Origin: Chloroflexi bacterium UBA4733
Lineage (GTDB): Bacteria; Chloroflexota; UBA4733
Length of the DNA: 20,288 bases
Reading direction: 5' to 3'
Assembly: GCA_002404055.1 (NCBI GenBank)
Contig: DHIZ01000207.1
Location: forward strand, 9,092 to 29,379
Each line of letters begins with the position of its first letter. Within the stretch, counting starts at the first letter, position 1. A model generated the notes under the pieces. That model saw only the letters and a list, made by a program, of their open reading frames with translations. It ran no database searches and was not told where the DNA came from. A program made the translations under genes and the position numbers. Positions 1-6,287 of this stretch are shown here, one piece after another.

Positions 1-407
1 TTCGCCTGGCCCGGCAGGCGGGCTGGCTGCGCTACCTTGACGTGACCTACAACGGCGAGGTGACGCCCGAAATCGGCGCGTCACTGGAAACGGCGCGGAC
101 CGGCATCGGCGTCGGCATCCTGCGCCTACCGGTCAAGCTGCGCACAGGGCCGAGCGACTACCACTCCACCGAGCAGAGCGAAACAGACGGGCCGCCGGAG
201 TTGGTGAGCATTCGCATCGTGGCGCTGCAGCATGCCCGTCCGATCGTCGGCGCGTATACCGATCGCTTTCTCCTGGCCCAGGCGCGCGGCACCTGGCAAG
301 CGATGCAGGATGCGGGGCGCTGGGTGGTGATGGTGACGCTGCCCGATAGCAGGAGCGCGGCGGTGAGACTTCAGGAGTTCTTCGGGGCGGTGGCGGAGCA
401 ACTGTGA
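1..407 (+). CDS. Hypothetical protein, 3' part only
   Basis: The reading frame is open from base 3 to a TGA at 405-407, so the gene enters from the left and its start is not in the window; the GTG at 42 is an internal valine rather than a convincing start because no Shine-Dalgarno precedes it. About 134 residues are visible. They look like a globular soluble protein: alternating hydrophobic stretches (GIGVGILRLPVKLR, RWVVMVTLP) suggest beta strands, and there is a helix near the C-terminus (SAAVRLQEFFGAVAEQL). There is no membrane segment and no cysteine-rich motif. I do not recognise the family. The base composition fits the neighbouring core genes, unlike the decayed stretch that follows. 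Confidence 0.55.
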   Translation, partial: RLARQAGWLRYLDVTYNGEVTPEIGASLETARTGIGVGILRLPVKLRTGPSDYHSTEQSETDGPPELVSIRIVALQHARPIVGAYTDRFLLAQARGTWQAMQDAGRWVVMVTLPDSRSAAVRLQEFFGAVAEQL

Positions 408-412
408 GGCCA

Positions 413-462
413 CCCTACGATGAAGCGTAGGGCTAACAGAACCGAGCCTGCATTAGCAGGCT
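413..462 (+). terminator. Tandem hairpins after the first gene
   Basis: Two perfect inverted repeats lie a few bases after the stop at 407: CCCTACG (413-419) pairs with CGTAGGG (426-432) around a 6-nt loop, and AGCCTGC (445-451) pairs with GCAGGCT (456-462) around ATTA. There is no downstream T-run, so intrinsic termination is not proven; RNA 3'-end stabilisation is the alternative. Confidence 0.45.
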
Positions 463-493
463 GAGGGTATCGCTGACAAAGGGCCAGGGGACC

Positions 494-674
494 ATGCCGT
501 ATTCCGATGCATCGCCTGAGGTATCCGTCGGTGACGCAGCGGCGAGGCGACGGACCGAAATCTTACTTGATTACCTCTTGGCGGAGTCGTCCCTGGGCGA
601 ATCCCCCCCTGCTCAACCGAACCTATGACGGCGCCCTGACACCGGAGGAGATAAAGATTCGAGAGTTGCTGTAG
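494..674 (+). pseudogene. Small unknown gene with a frameshift at a C-run
   Basis: An ATG at 494 with AGGGG just upstream opens a frame that stops at 626-628 (44 residues). A run of seven C (603-609) lies inside it. With six C the frame would continue through LLNRTYDGALTPEEIKIREL to a TAG at 672-674 and give 59 residues. The frame after that stop still reads as a helical, charged segment (ELQSKALERGVREAADRAA), as if a longer protein had lost its stop-free frame. I do not recognise the family. A sequencing indel in the C-run is possible. The stretch 675-951 after it shows no convincing gene, only decayed coding-like sequence. Confidence 0.33.
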
Positions 675-951
675 GAGCTCCAATCCAAGGCGCTAGAGCG
701 AGGCGTTCGGGAGGCGGCGGATCGAGCGGCTCTTGGACGAGTTTCGCGCCGCGCCCGCGGACAACAGCGCCGGTGTAGGCTCGCGTCGCGAAGGCTCAGG
801 CGAGACACGATAAGCGTTGGGGAAGGCCCGCGCCCGTTTATCCGCTCCTCTCGAAAGGGACAACCGCGATTGGGTCGGCGGTCAGCCGCATCCGGCGGGC
901 CGCCCACGGGCAAGGCTGCCGGTGGGAGTTCCGCGCGGCATGCCCGCCTTC

Positions 952-1469
952 CTACTGGCCGCTCCAACTCTGGTTGGCGGAACTGGTGATGTGCAGCCAG
1001 TAACCTTGATTTGGCTGCAAGGTTGCGAGGTTGTTGAACGGTTGCATGCTCTGCGCAGTGAAGTAGCTCAAAGCGCCGCCCTGGCCGGCATCGAAGCCGA
1101 GGACGATGTCGGCCTGATTGGACACGTGGCCGAGCGCCGTCGTCACCGGTTCGGGGCCACTGCCGCTGTAGCCGACGAGATTCCCGCCACTGACTTCGCC
1201 GCGCTCGGTCGATTAGGGACCCAGCGGCGCTCAAATGGTGGCGAAGCTGCCACGATATGGCCCGGAACGAGTGGGGATTCGTTGCTGAACACCGCGCGAT
1301 ACTGGTGGCCGCTCATCGCATTGGTGACGTTGGCCAAGCTGGGCGTTGCGGCGGTGGCTCCACGGATGTTGCTGTTGATCATACCGTCATCGGTGCTCTG
1401 CTGCCATTGCACGGTGGGCGCTGGTGAGCCGCTGGCGGCTGGCGCTGAAGCTGGCCGTGCCGCCGCCAT
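952..1469 (-). pseudogene. Remnant of a secreted Ig-like domain protein
   Basis: Two minus-strand frames carry pieces of one protein. About 1240-1430 encodes an Ig/FN3-type repeat of the kind found in bacterial surface proteins: a PTVQWQQSTDDG strand motif and then SLANVTNAMSGHQYRAVFSN, matching the usual 'PxVQWQxSTDGG...LxNVTxAMxGxQYRAVFTN' pattern. About 952-1213 in another frame encodes a C-terminal domain with GNLVGYSGSG, IVLGFDA and LATLQPNQGYWLHIT, which resembles the 'GWNLVGY...YDLVYGYDA...LEPGxGYWIHxT' terminal domain of Chloroflexota secreted proteins, and stops at 952. An in-frame TAA (about 1214-1216) and a frame change separate the pieces. There is no signal peptide or upstream part; 1470-1538 shows nothing further. 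It is a decayed 3' fragment of a once larger exported protein. The domain assignment is from pattern memory only. Confidence 0.5.
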
Positions 1470-1538
1470 GGCGGCCCTCCGCGGAACCTGCGGTCGTCAG
1501 CACACCGGAACATGGTCGGCGGACCGCACGTGTCTAGC

Positions 1539-2453
1539 TCAGGCAAGACCCAACCGCACGCGCACCTGTTCCCGTGAGTCGGTGGCGATATGCGTCGCCA
1601 GCATGCGTAACTGCGGCTCTACCACCGTCTGCAGCGCCGCCACTTCCGCGGCGTCCAACTGCCCAAACCGACTCTCCAAGATCGTTTGCACCAAGGTACG
1701 CTGGCCCTCAGCCAGCCCCCTGGCCAGCCCCTTGGCCTCACCTTCGGCCAGCCCCTTGGCTTCGCCCTCCTCGCGCCAGATCTCAGCAACACTGGACTCT
1801 CGTAACAACTCACGAAGCATCGGGTTCCTCCTCAACATCTGTTCTACTATCGGACGCGGCAGGCGCAGCCCCGCCAACACCGCCAGCATGCCCGTCAACA
1901 CCTCGCGTTCGCTGTACGGCAGCGGCGCCTGGGCAAGCCGCTCCGCCACCGTCTCCAGCGTCGTGAGCGCCTCGCCTTGCATCAGCGTCGCCAACGGCCA
2001 CGCCCCCGGCTCCGCCATCGCCAGCACCTGCTCCGCCGGCTCCTCCCAGAGCCGGATCACCGTGTACTCGTAGCGCAGCCCTTCCCGCCCACCACCGCGT
2101 TCGAGCACGAAGGGACTCGCGGGAATGCCGCCGCTCTCTCGCAGGTAGATAACCACCGAATGCACGGGCAGGCGCAAGTTCCGCCAGAATCGCAAACCAT
2201 ACTCGGCCACGCGCTCGCCAATCAAGTGGTCCGGGCTGGTCTGGAGCTCGATGTGCAACAGCAGGCGTTCCCCGCCGGCCAGCGCCACGTCCCAGACCAG
2301 GTCGGCCTGGCGCAGCTCCGGCGTCAGTTCCGTGATGCGTTCGCCCAGCCAGTGCGCGCCGGGCAGCAGCAAGGCCAGCATGCCTTCGTGCGCGCGGGCG
2401 AACAGCCGCTTCAGCGTCAGGTCGTAGTTCTGTCGGTTGCTGGTCGGCGCCAT
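1539..2453 (-). CDS. Rpn-family PD-(D/E)XK nuclease
   Basis: This 304-residue protein belongs to the Rpn/YadD-type recombination-promoting nuclease (transposase-like PD-(D/E)XK) family. Those proteins cut DNA and raise recombination; they are often encoded in variable regions and are not true transposases. Visible marks are the N-terminal NYDLTLKRLF segment, the nuclease core ADLVWDVAL followed by LLLHIELQTS (the Asp...Glu-x-Gln version of the catalytic D-ExK motif), then IGERVAEYGLRFWR and VHSVVIYLRE, which are typical of the family. Near the C-terminus is a repetitive linker with EGEAKGLAEGEAKGLARGLA, also typical. The ATG at 2453 is chosen because GGAGGA (complement of 2463-2468) stands 9 nt upstream; an ATG at 2489 would add 12 residues but lacks such a site. 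The gene stands alone, facing away from the next gene. Confidence 0.82.
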   Translation of the reverse strand: MAPTSNRQNYDLTLKRLFARAHEGMLALLLPGAHWLGERITELTPELRQADLVWDVALAGGERLLLHIELQTSPDHLIGERVAEYGLRFWRNLRLPVHSVVIYLRESGGIPASPFVLERGGGREGLRYEYTVIRLWEEPAEQVLAMAEPGAWPLATLMQGEALTTLETVAERLAQAPLPYSEREVLTGMLAVLAGLRLPRPIVEQMLRRNPMLRELLRESSVAEIWREEGEAKGLAEGEAKGLARGLAEGQRTLVQTILESRFGQLDAAEVAALQTVVEPQLRMLATHIATDSREQVRVRLGLA

Positions 2454-2740
2454 CGTGTCCTGTCCTCCGAGCACTCCAGTGTAAGGCATGACCGGCTTGC
2501 ACTACCAACCGTGTGCGTCGCCCCGGCGGTCCCGTTCCGGTCCGAGTCGTTGGGCAGGCTGCCAGCGCTGCGCTCCCTCGCAGATGTGCCGGTGACACAC
2601 GGCCGGTCTTTGGCGCGCTATACGTTCCTGGTTCCCGTGAATGCTGACCGGTTCCACAGTCCCAGTACGATCACTACGTAGGCGCCGAGTGCCGTACACT
2701 TCTACGAGAGAATGGACATTCTTGAGAGGCCGGAACATCA
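2454..2740. other. Divergent intergenic region
   Basis: This region separates the divergently read Rpn nuclease and the ribbon-helix-helix-like gene, so it must hold promoters in both directions. I see the Rpn ribosome binding site at 2463-2468 and a GAGAGG site at 2724-2729 in front of the ATG at 2741. TACACT (2695-2700) could be a -10 box for the plus strand, but no good -35 accompanies it. No RNA gene is visible. Confidence 0.4.
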
Positions 2741-3151
2741 ATGGCTTCGACCCTTCCCATTCAACTCAATCTGCCCGCCGATCTCTATGCCCGGATTGCG
2801 GAAGTGGCCGCCCGCGTTGAACGGCCGGTAGAGGCGGTCTTGATCGACAGCCTGGCCTTGCTCTTCAACGCGCCCATAGTTGATTGGGAGCACCTGGCAA
2901 CCACGCTGGACACGCTGAGCGATGCGGAACTGTGGGCCCTGGTGTATCGCCGGGCGGCCTGGATAGCGGCGGGGCGGCTGCACGACCTCACGACGCGGGG
3001 TAAGCAGGGGCCGCTCTCGGACGAGGAGCAGGACGAGCTCGCGGCTTTGGTCGACGAGTCCGATCGTCTGACGCTGCTTCGCTCCCACGTCCTGCTCATT
3101 TTGCAACAGCGGGGACACAACATCCGAAACCACCTCCAACTCAGCGCCTAA
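2741..3151 (+). CDS. Ribbon-helix-helix-like protein paired with an HNH nuclease
   Basis: A 136-residue soluble protein. The N-terminus (IQLNLPADLYARIAEVAARV, then a helix ending in VLIDSLALLF) has the strand-helix-helix pattern of ribbon-helix-helix DNA-binding or antitoxin proteins. The rest (about 48-136) is helical and charged, with LDTLSDAELWALVYRRAA and a C-terminal LRSHVLLILQQRGHNIRNHL. The start is the ATG at 2741, with GAGAGG at 2724-2729. The stop TAA touches the GTG of the HNH gene with no spacer (TAAGTG), so the two are almost certainly co-translated. I recall similar proteins next to HNH genes in Chloroflexota and Cyanobacteria, but I know of no described function. An antitoxin or targeting role is an inference from context. 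Confidence 0.72.
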   Translation: MASTLPIQLNLPADLYARIAEVAARVERPVEAVLIDSLALLFNAPIVDWEHLATTLDTLSDAELWALVYRRAAWIAAGRLHDLTTRGKQGPLSDEEQDELAALVDESDRLTLLRSHVLLILQQRGHNIRNHLQLSA

Positions 3152-3535
3152 GTGGCTTACATCGCGCCAGCACTCCGGCAAGAGGTGATCGAGCGAGCAC
3201 ACGGCCGTTGTGAATACTGCTTGACCTGGCAGGCCATCGTCGTCGAGATGGAAGTCGATCACGTCAGGCCCGAGTCCATGGGCGGCCTGACAGAGGCGAG
3301 CAACCTCTGTCTGACCTGCGCGGGCTGCAACGCGTTCAAGTTGGCGTTTCAGAGTGGACGTGACCCCGAGACCGGCGACCAGACGCGCTTGTTCAATCCC
3401 CGCGGCGACCGCTGGGAAGAGCACTTCCGCTGGAACGACGATGGAGTCTATCTTCTGGGGCTGACGGCGGTGGGGCGCGCAACTGTGGGGAATGGACAGA
3501 GATTGCTCGCCTGCACAGTCGCGCAGGTACAATGA
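3152..3535 (+). CDS. HNH endonuclease
   Basis: A 127-residue HNH family nuclease, a metal-dependent DNA-cutting fold. Visible are a zinc-binding pair C20/C23 (GRCEYC), the core D36-H37 (VDHVRP) after the first strand, GG and then N51 in SNLCLTC, and the second zinc pair C56/C59 with N60 and K63 (CAGCNAFK). The downstream DPETGDQTRLFNPRGDRWEEHFRW segment is typical of a small stand-alone HNH subgroup. The start is a GTG directly abutting the stop of the upstream gene. As I recall the subgroup, its proteins run on for some 20-30 more residues after GRATV; here the end (NGQRLLACTVAQVQ) does not resemble that tail, so a late frameshift is possible. The active-site region looks intact. The target is unknown. 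Confidence 0.85.
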   Translation: MAYIAPALRQEVIERAHGRCEYCLTWQAIVVEMEVDHVRPESMGGLTEASNLCLTCAGCNAFKLAFQSGRDPETGDQTRLFNPRGDRWEEHFRWNDDGVYLLGLTAVGRATVGNGQRLLACTVAQVQ

Positions 3536-3623
3536 ACGGAGGTACGCCGCTGGCAGGCGCTTGGGCGCGGCGTTCATGGTCATGCTGCCACGCGCCGTGC
3601 TGCTTATGAGGTGCTGAGTACCG

Positions 3624-3896
3624 ATGGAATGGTTTGAGGAACACATCGCGCATTACGAAGGCGTGCAGGGCGGGGCAGCAGTGATTCGCGAAACCCGCAC
3701 GCCGGTTAGCACGATCGTCTCAATGTTCCCTGTCTACGATGAAAACGTGGCAAGGATCATTGATGCCCTCCCGCACCTTGTCGAGGATGACGTGTACGCA
3801 GCCCTCGCCTATTACCGCAGACATCAACAAGAGATTGATGCCGACATCCAGCGCCATGAACACGCCTTGCAGGCGTATCTCGCAGCAGCGCGTTGA
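3624..3896 (+). CDS. DUF433 antitoxin (VapB45-like)
   Basis: A 90-residue DUF433 protein, the usual partner of DUF5615 PIN-like toxins (VapB45/VapC45 type). DUF433 antitoxins carry a helix-turn-helix-like domain that binds the operon promoter and neutralises the toxin. The motif RETRTPVSTIVSMFPVYDE corresponds to the 'GTRIPVxxIVxxL' segment of the family, followed by IIDALPHLVEDDVYAALAYY, the 'yPxLtxedV.aAlaYy' signature. The C-terminal helix (QEIDADIQRHEHALQAYL) probably contacts the toxin. The start is the ATG at 3624, with GAGGTG upstream. The stop overlaps the toxin start by 4 nt. Confidence 0.85.
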   Translation: MEWFEEHIAHYEGVQGGAAVIRETRTPVSTIVSMFPVYDENVARIIDALPHLVEDDVYAALAYYRRHQQEIDADIQRHEHALQAYLAAAR

Positions 3897-4255
3897 CCGA
3901 CCTCGGAATCCGACTGTACACGGACGAGGACGTTGACCGGCATCTTGCCATCCAACTTCGGCGTCATGGACACGACGTCGTGAGTTGCTTCGAAGCTGGT
4001 CATGCCGGACGAAGGCTCACTGACGAGTGGCAACTGGCGTTCGCCGCGGAGGGGGGACGAGCGATCCTCATTCATAATATCGTCGATTACTTCCCAATTG
4101 ATGCTGCGTGGAAAGCGAGAGGCCGTGAGCACGCTGGTATTATCGCCGTGTCACAGAACACGTCGCTCGGCGAGCTCGTTCGGCGGGTTCGTCTGCATCT
4201 CGACACAGTGCCACCCGAACAGCAGCGCAACCTCGTGCGCTTCCTCGGACGATAG
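3893..4255 (+). CDS. DUF5615 PIN-like toxin (VapC45-like)
   Basis: A 120-residue DUF5615 protein with a PIN-like nuclease fold, predicted to cut RNA when freed from its antitoxin. The opening LYTDEDVDRHLAIQLRRHGHDVVS is the family signature with its first acidic cluster; LTDEWQLAFAAEGGRAILIHNIVDYFPI carries the remaining acidic residues and the Asn-x-x-Asp-Phe/Tyr element. The start is a TTG at 3893 overlapping the TGA of the antitoxin gene (3894-3896), with no independent ribosome binding site, which suggests coupled translation that keeps toxin output tied to antitoxin. The protein appears full length and the acidic residues look intact. Confidence 0.83.
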   Translation: MTDLGIRLYTDEDVDRHLAIQLRRHGHDVVSCFEAGHAGRRLTDEWQLAFAAEGGRAILIHNIVDYFPIDAAWKARGREHAGIIAVSQNTSLGELVRRVRLHLDTVPPEQQRNLVRFLGR

Positions 4256-4276
4256 GTGTATCGCTCTGGATACGAT

Positions 4277-4290
4277 GCCACGGCCGTGGC
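4277..4290. other. 14-bp perfect palindrome between convergent genes
   Basis: GCCACGGCCGTGGC lies in the 137-bp gap between the toxin gene (plus, ends 4255) and the sugar permease gene (minus, ends 4393). It could form part of a bidirectional stop or a protein site; there is no T-run and no loop. Nothing else is recognisable in the gap. Confidence 0.3.
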
Positions 4291-4392
4291 CTGTCGCCGG
4301 GGAATGGTAGGCAAAAGCAAGAATCCTATGGTCAGCAGCGTGGCCTGACAGGGCACCCGGAAGCCAAGCGCCTGGGTGAGGTCCGCTGATTC

Positions 4393-5301
4393 TCAGCCCT
4401 TGATCCCCGTTAGCGTGATGCCCTGGATGAAGGTGCGTTGGGTCAGGTAGAACAGCAGGATAATGGGCACGGTGGCGGTCGTTGAGGCCGCCATGAGGAA
4501 GGCCCATTGCGTGTTGAACTCCTGCTTGTATTGCTGCAGGCCAACGGAGATCACGTAGAGCTTGTCGCTGTTCAGGTAGATGAGCGGGCCGAGGAAGTCT
4601 TTCCAGGCGCGGATGAACTCGAAGAGGGCGACGGCGGCGAGCGCCGGGCGGATCAGCGGCAGGATGATCCGCCAGTAGATGCCGAACTCGGTGGCGCCGT
4701 CCATACGCGCGGCTTCGCTCAGTTCCTTCGGGATGGTGAGCATGAACTGGCGTAGCAGGAAGATGTAGAACGGGCTGCCCAGGAAGGTGGGGACGATCAG
4801 CGGCAGGTAGGTGTTGACCCAGCCCAGGTGCCGGTATATGACGAAGAGTGGGATAAGCGTCACGGTATAGGGCAGCATCAGCGTCGAGATGGTGATGATG
4901 AACAGCACGTTGCGGCCGGGCCAGTTGATACGGCTGAAGCTATAGGCTGCCAGCGGATTGGAGAAGAGGGCGCCAACTACGGCGAGGCCGGCGTAGAACA
5001 ACGTGTTCCGCATGTACAGGAAGAAGGGCACGTAGGTAAGCCCCTGCGGATAGTTGCTCCAGACGAAGCTGGAAGGCCACCAGACGGGTGGATAGACGAA
5101 AATCTGAGAGTCCGGCTTAATAGAGGTGAGGACCATCCAGTACAAGGGGAGAACGAACGACACGCCGATGACAAGCAGCACTATCTGCAAAATGAGTTCG
5201 CCCACGCGGCCCCGGAAGATCGTCGAATGCCAGAAGCGGGGCCGCCGCGCCTGCGCGACAGTGGCCGAGACTGGTGGGGCCGTGGTGGCAACCTGGCTCA
5301 C
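4393..5301 (-). CDS. Sugar ABC transporter permease, MalG/UgpE type
   Basis: An inner-membrane permease of the CUT1 carbohydrate ABC family (302 residues), forming the translocation pore with the upstream permease. Six membrane segments are visible, the first at ELILQIVLLVIGVSFVLPL. The cytoplasmic EAA loop, where the ATPase docks, is EAARMDGATEFGIYWRIILP (about residues 196-215 from the chosen start). The NTLFYAGLAV and QRTFIQGITLTGIKG ends are typical of MalG proteins. I choose the GTG at 5301: GAGGG stands 4 nt before it and it lies 7 nt after the stop of the upstream permease. An upstream start at 5361 would overlap that gene by 53 nt. The sugar cannot be read from sequence. Confidence 0.9.
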   Translation of the reverse strand: MSQVATTAPPVSATVAQARRPRFWHSTIFRGRVGELILQIVLLVIGVSFVLPLYWMVLTSIKPDSQIFVYPPVWWPSSFVWSNYPQGLTYVPFFLYMRNTLFYAGLAVVGALFSNPLAAYSFSRINWPGRNVLFIITISTLMLPYTVTLIPLFVIYRHLGWVNTYLPLIVPTFLGSPFYIFLLRQFMLTIPKELSEAARMDGATEFGIYWRIILPLIRPALAAVALFEFIRAWKDFLGPLIYLNSDKLYVISVGLQQYKQEFNTQWAFLMAASTTATVPIILLFYLTQRTFIQGITLTGIKG

Positions 5302-5308
5302 AGTACCC

Positions 5309-6253
5309 TCACTTCTTGCTGTCTCCACCGCCGTAGAAGACCCAGCGGCCCGATGTACCAAAAACCAATAGAGCGACGAGTAGGGTCACGATGAATTGGA
5401 GCCAGGCCATTGCCGATGCGATGCCCATGTGGAACAGACTGAAGGCGTTCCGGTAGAGATACATCGCATAGAACAGCATGGAATGGGCAGGGTTTCCAAG
5501 GCCGTCCGTGATGACGTAGGGAGCGTCAAAGTACGAGAAAATCCCGATCAGCGCCAGAATCAGGTTGAAGAAGATGACTGGCGTCATGATCGGTAATGTC
5601 ACCCGGAGCGTCTTTTGCCAGACGTTGGCGCCGTCCACCGCCGCGGCGTCGTAGAGGTCTTGCGGCACGTTCTGCAAGCCGGCCAGGTAGATCACCATGA
5701 TCTGGCCGACACTCCAGAGCGAGAGCAGGACCAGGCCGATCTTGCCCCAGTGCTCGTCGGCAAACCAGCCAGGGCCTGGAATGCCAACGAGATCGAGGAC
5801 CCAGTTCACCGGCCCATAGAGGGGATTAAAGACCCAGAGCCAGACGATGGAAACGGCAACGGTCGGCAGCACGGTCGGCAGGAAGTAGATGGTTCGCCAG
5901 ATTGCCAGACCGCGAATCTTGGTGTTGAGCAGCAAGGCCAGGCCCAAAGCGAAGAACACGCCAGCGGGGATGGACATGACGGCGTAAATTACGGTGTTCT
6001 CGACGGTCTGCCAAAAGACCTCATCCTGAAAGAGGCCGGTGAAGTTGTCGAAGCCTACCCACTTTGCCGGCTGAAGGACGTTGTAGTCGGTGAAGCTGTA
6101 GTACAGCGACAATGCCACCGGGATCAGGTGGAGACCGAACAGGTTGATGAGCCAGGGTGAACAGAACAGCAGCCCGAAGGCCAGGGAGCGGCGGTTTTGC
6201 CGTGAGGCCAGCACACTGCGTCGTGCTGGCCTCACGGCAGTCGTGGTAGCCAT
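5309..6253 (-). CDS. Sugar ABC transporter permease, MalF/UgpA type
   Basis: The first of two CUT1 permeases (314 residues). Membrane segments begin at LAFGLLFCSPWLINLFGLHL; the characteristic SFTDYNVL...WVGFDNFTGLF periplasmic-side segment follows. The EAA loop is DAAAVDGANVWQKTLRVTLP (about residues 202-221). The protein ends in ALLVFGTSGRWVFYGGGDSKK, a normal length for the family. The ATG at 6253 is preferred to the GTG two codons earlier; neither has a strong ribosome binding site. It lies 34 bp after the binding-protein gene and 7 bp before the second permease, in the usual order. Codons 5-19 form a very stable hairpin (separate entry), which may hold permease output below that of the binding protein. 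Confidence 0.9.
   Translation of the reverse strand: MATTTAVRPARRSVLASRQNRRSLAFGLLFCSPWLINLFGLHLIPVALSLYYSFTDYNVLQPAKWVGFDNFTGLFQDEVFWQTVENTVIYAVMSIPAGVFFALGLALLLNTKIRGLAIWRTIYFLPTVLPTVAVSIVWLWVFNPLYGPVNWVLDLVGIPGPGWFADEHWGKIGLVLLSLWSVGQIMVIYLAGLQNVPQDLYDAAAVDGANVWQKTLRVTLPIMTPVIFFNLILALIGIFSYFDAPYVITDGLGNPAHSMLFYAMYLYRNAFSLFHMGIASAMAWLQFIVTLLVALLVFGTSGRWVFYGGGDSKK
6198..6239 (-). promoter_or_regulatory. 17-bp hairpin inside the 5' coding end of the first permease
   Basis: TGCCGTGAGGCCAGCAC (6198-6214) is perfectly complementary to GTGCTGGCCTCACGGCA (6223-6239) across an 8-nt loop. In the mRNA the hairpin starts 49 nt after the binding-protein stop and spans permease codons 5-19. Inference: it protects the binding-protein message from 3' decay or slows permease translation, as repeats between binding-protein and permease genes do in other bacteria. 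Confidence 0.55.
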
Positions 6254-6287
6254 GGTCACCCGCTTTCCGCGTCAGACGCGACGACCG

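Noticed and set aside
817..2073. 418-codon plus-strand open frame
   Set aside because: It runs antisense to the Rpn nuclease and the Ig-like remnant, is low-complexity (repeated ASPLASPSASP) and has no recognisable domain; it is a GC-driven shadow.
2502..2741. 79-codon minus-strand frame between Rpn and the ribbon-helix-helix-like gene
   Set aside because: Arg-rich, no ribosome binding site and no family pattern; probably non-coding.
4256..4392. Possible tRNA in the gap after the toxin gene
   Set aside because: No TTC arm (GTTCRANNC), no cloverleaf pairing.
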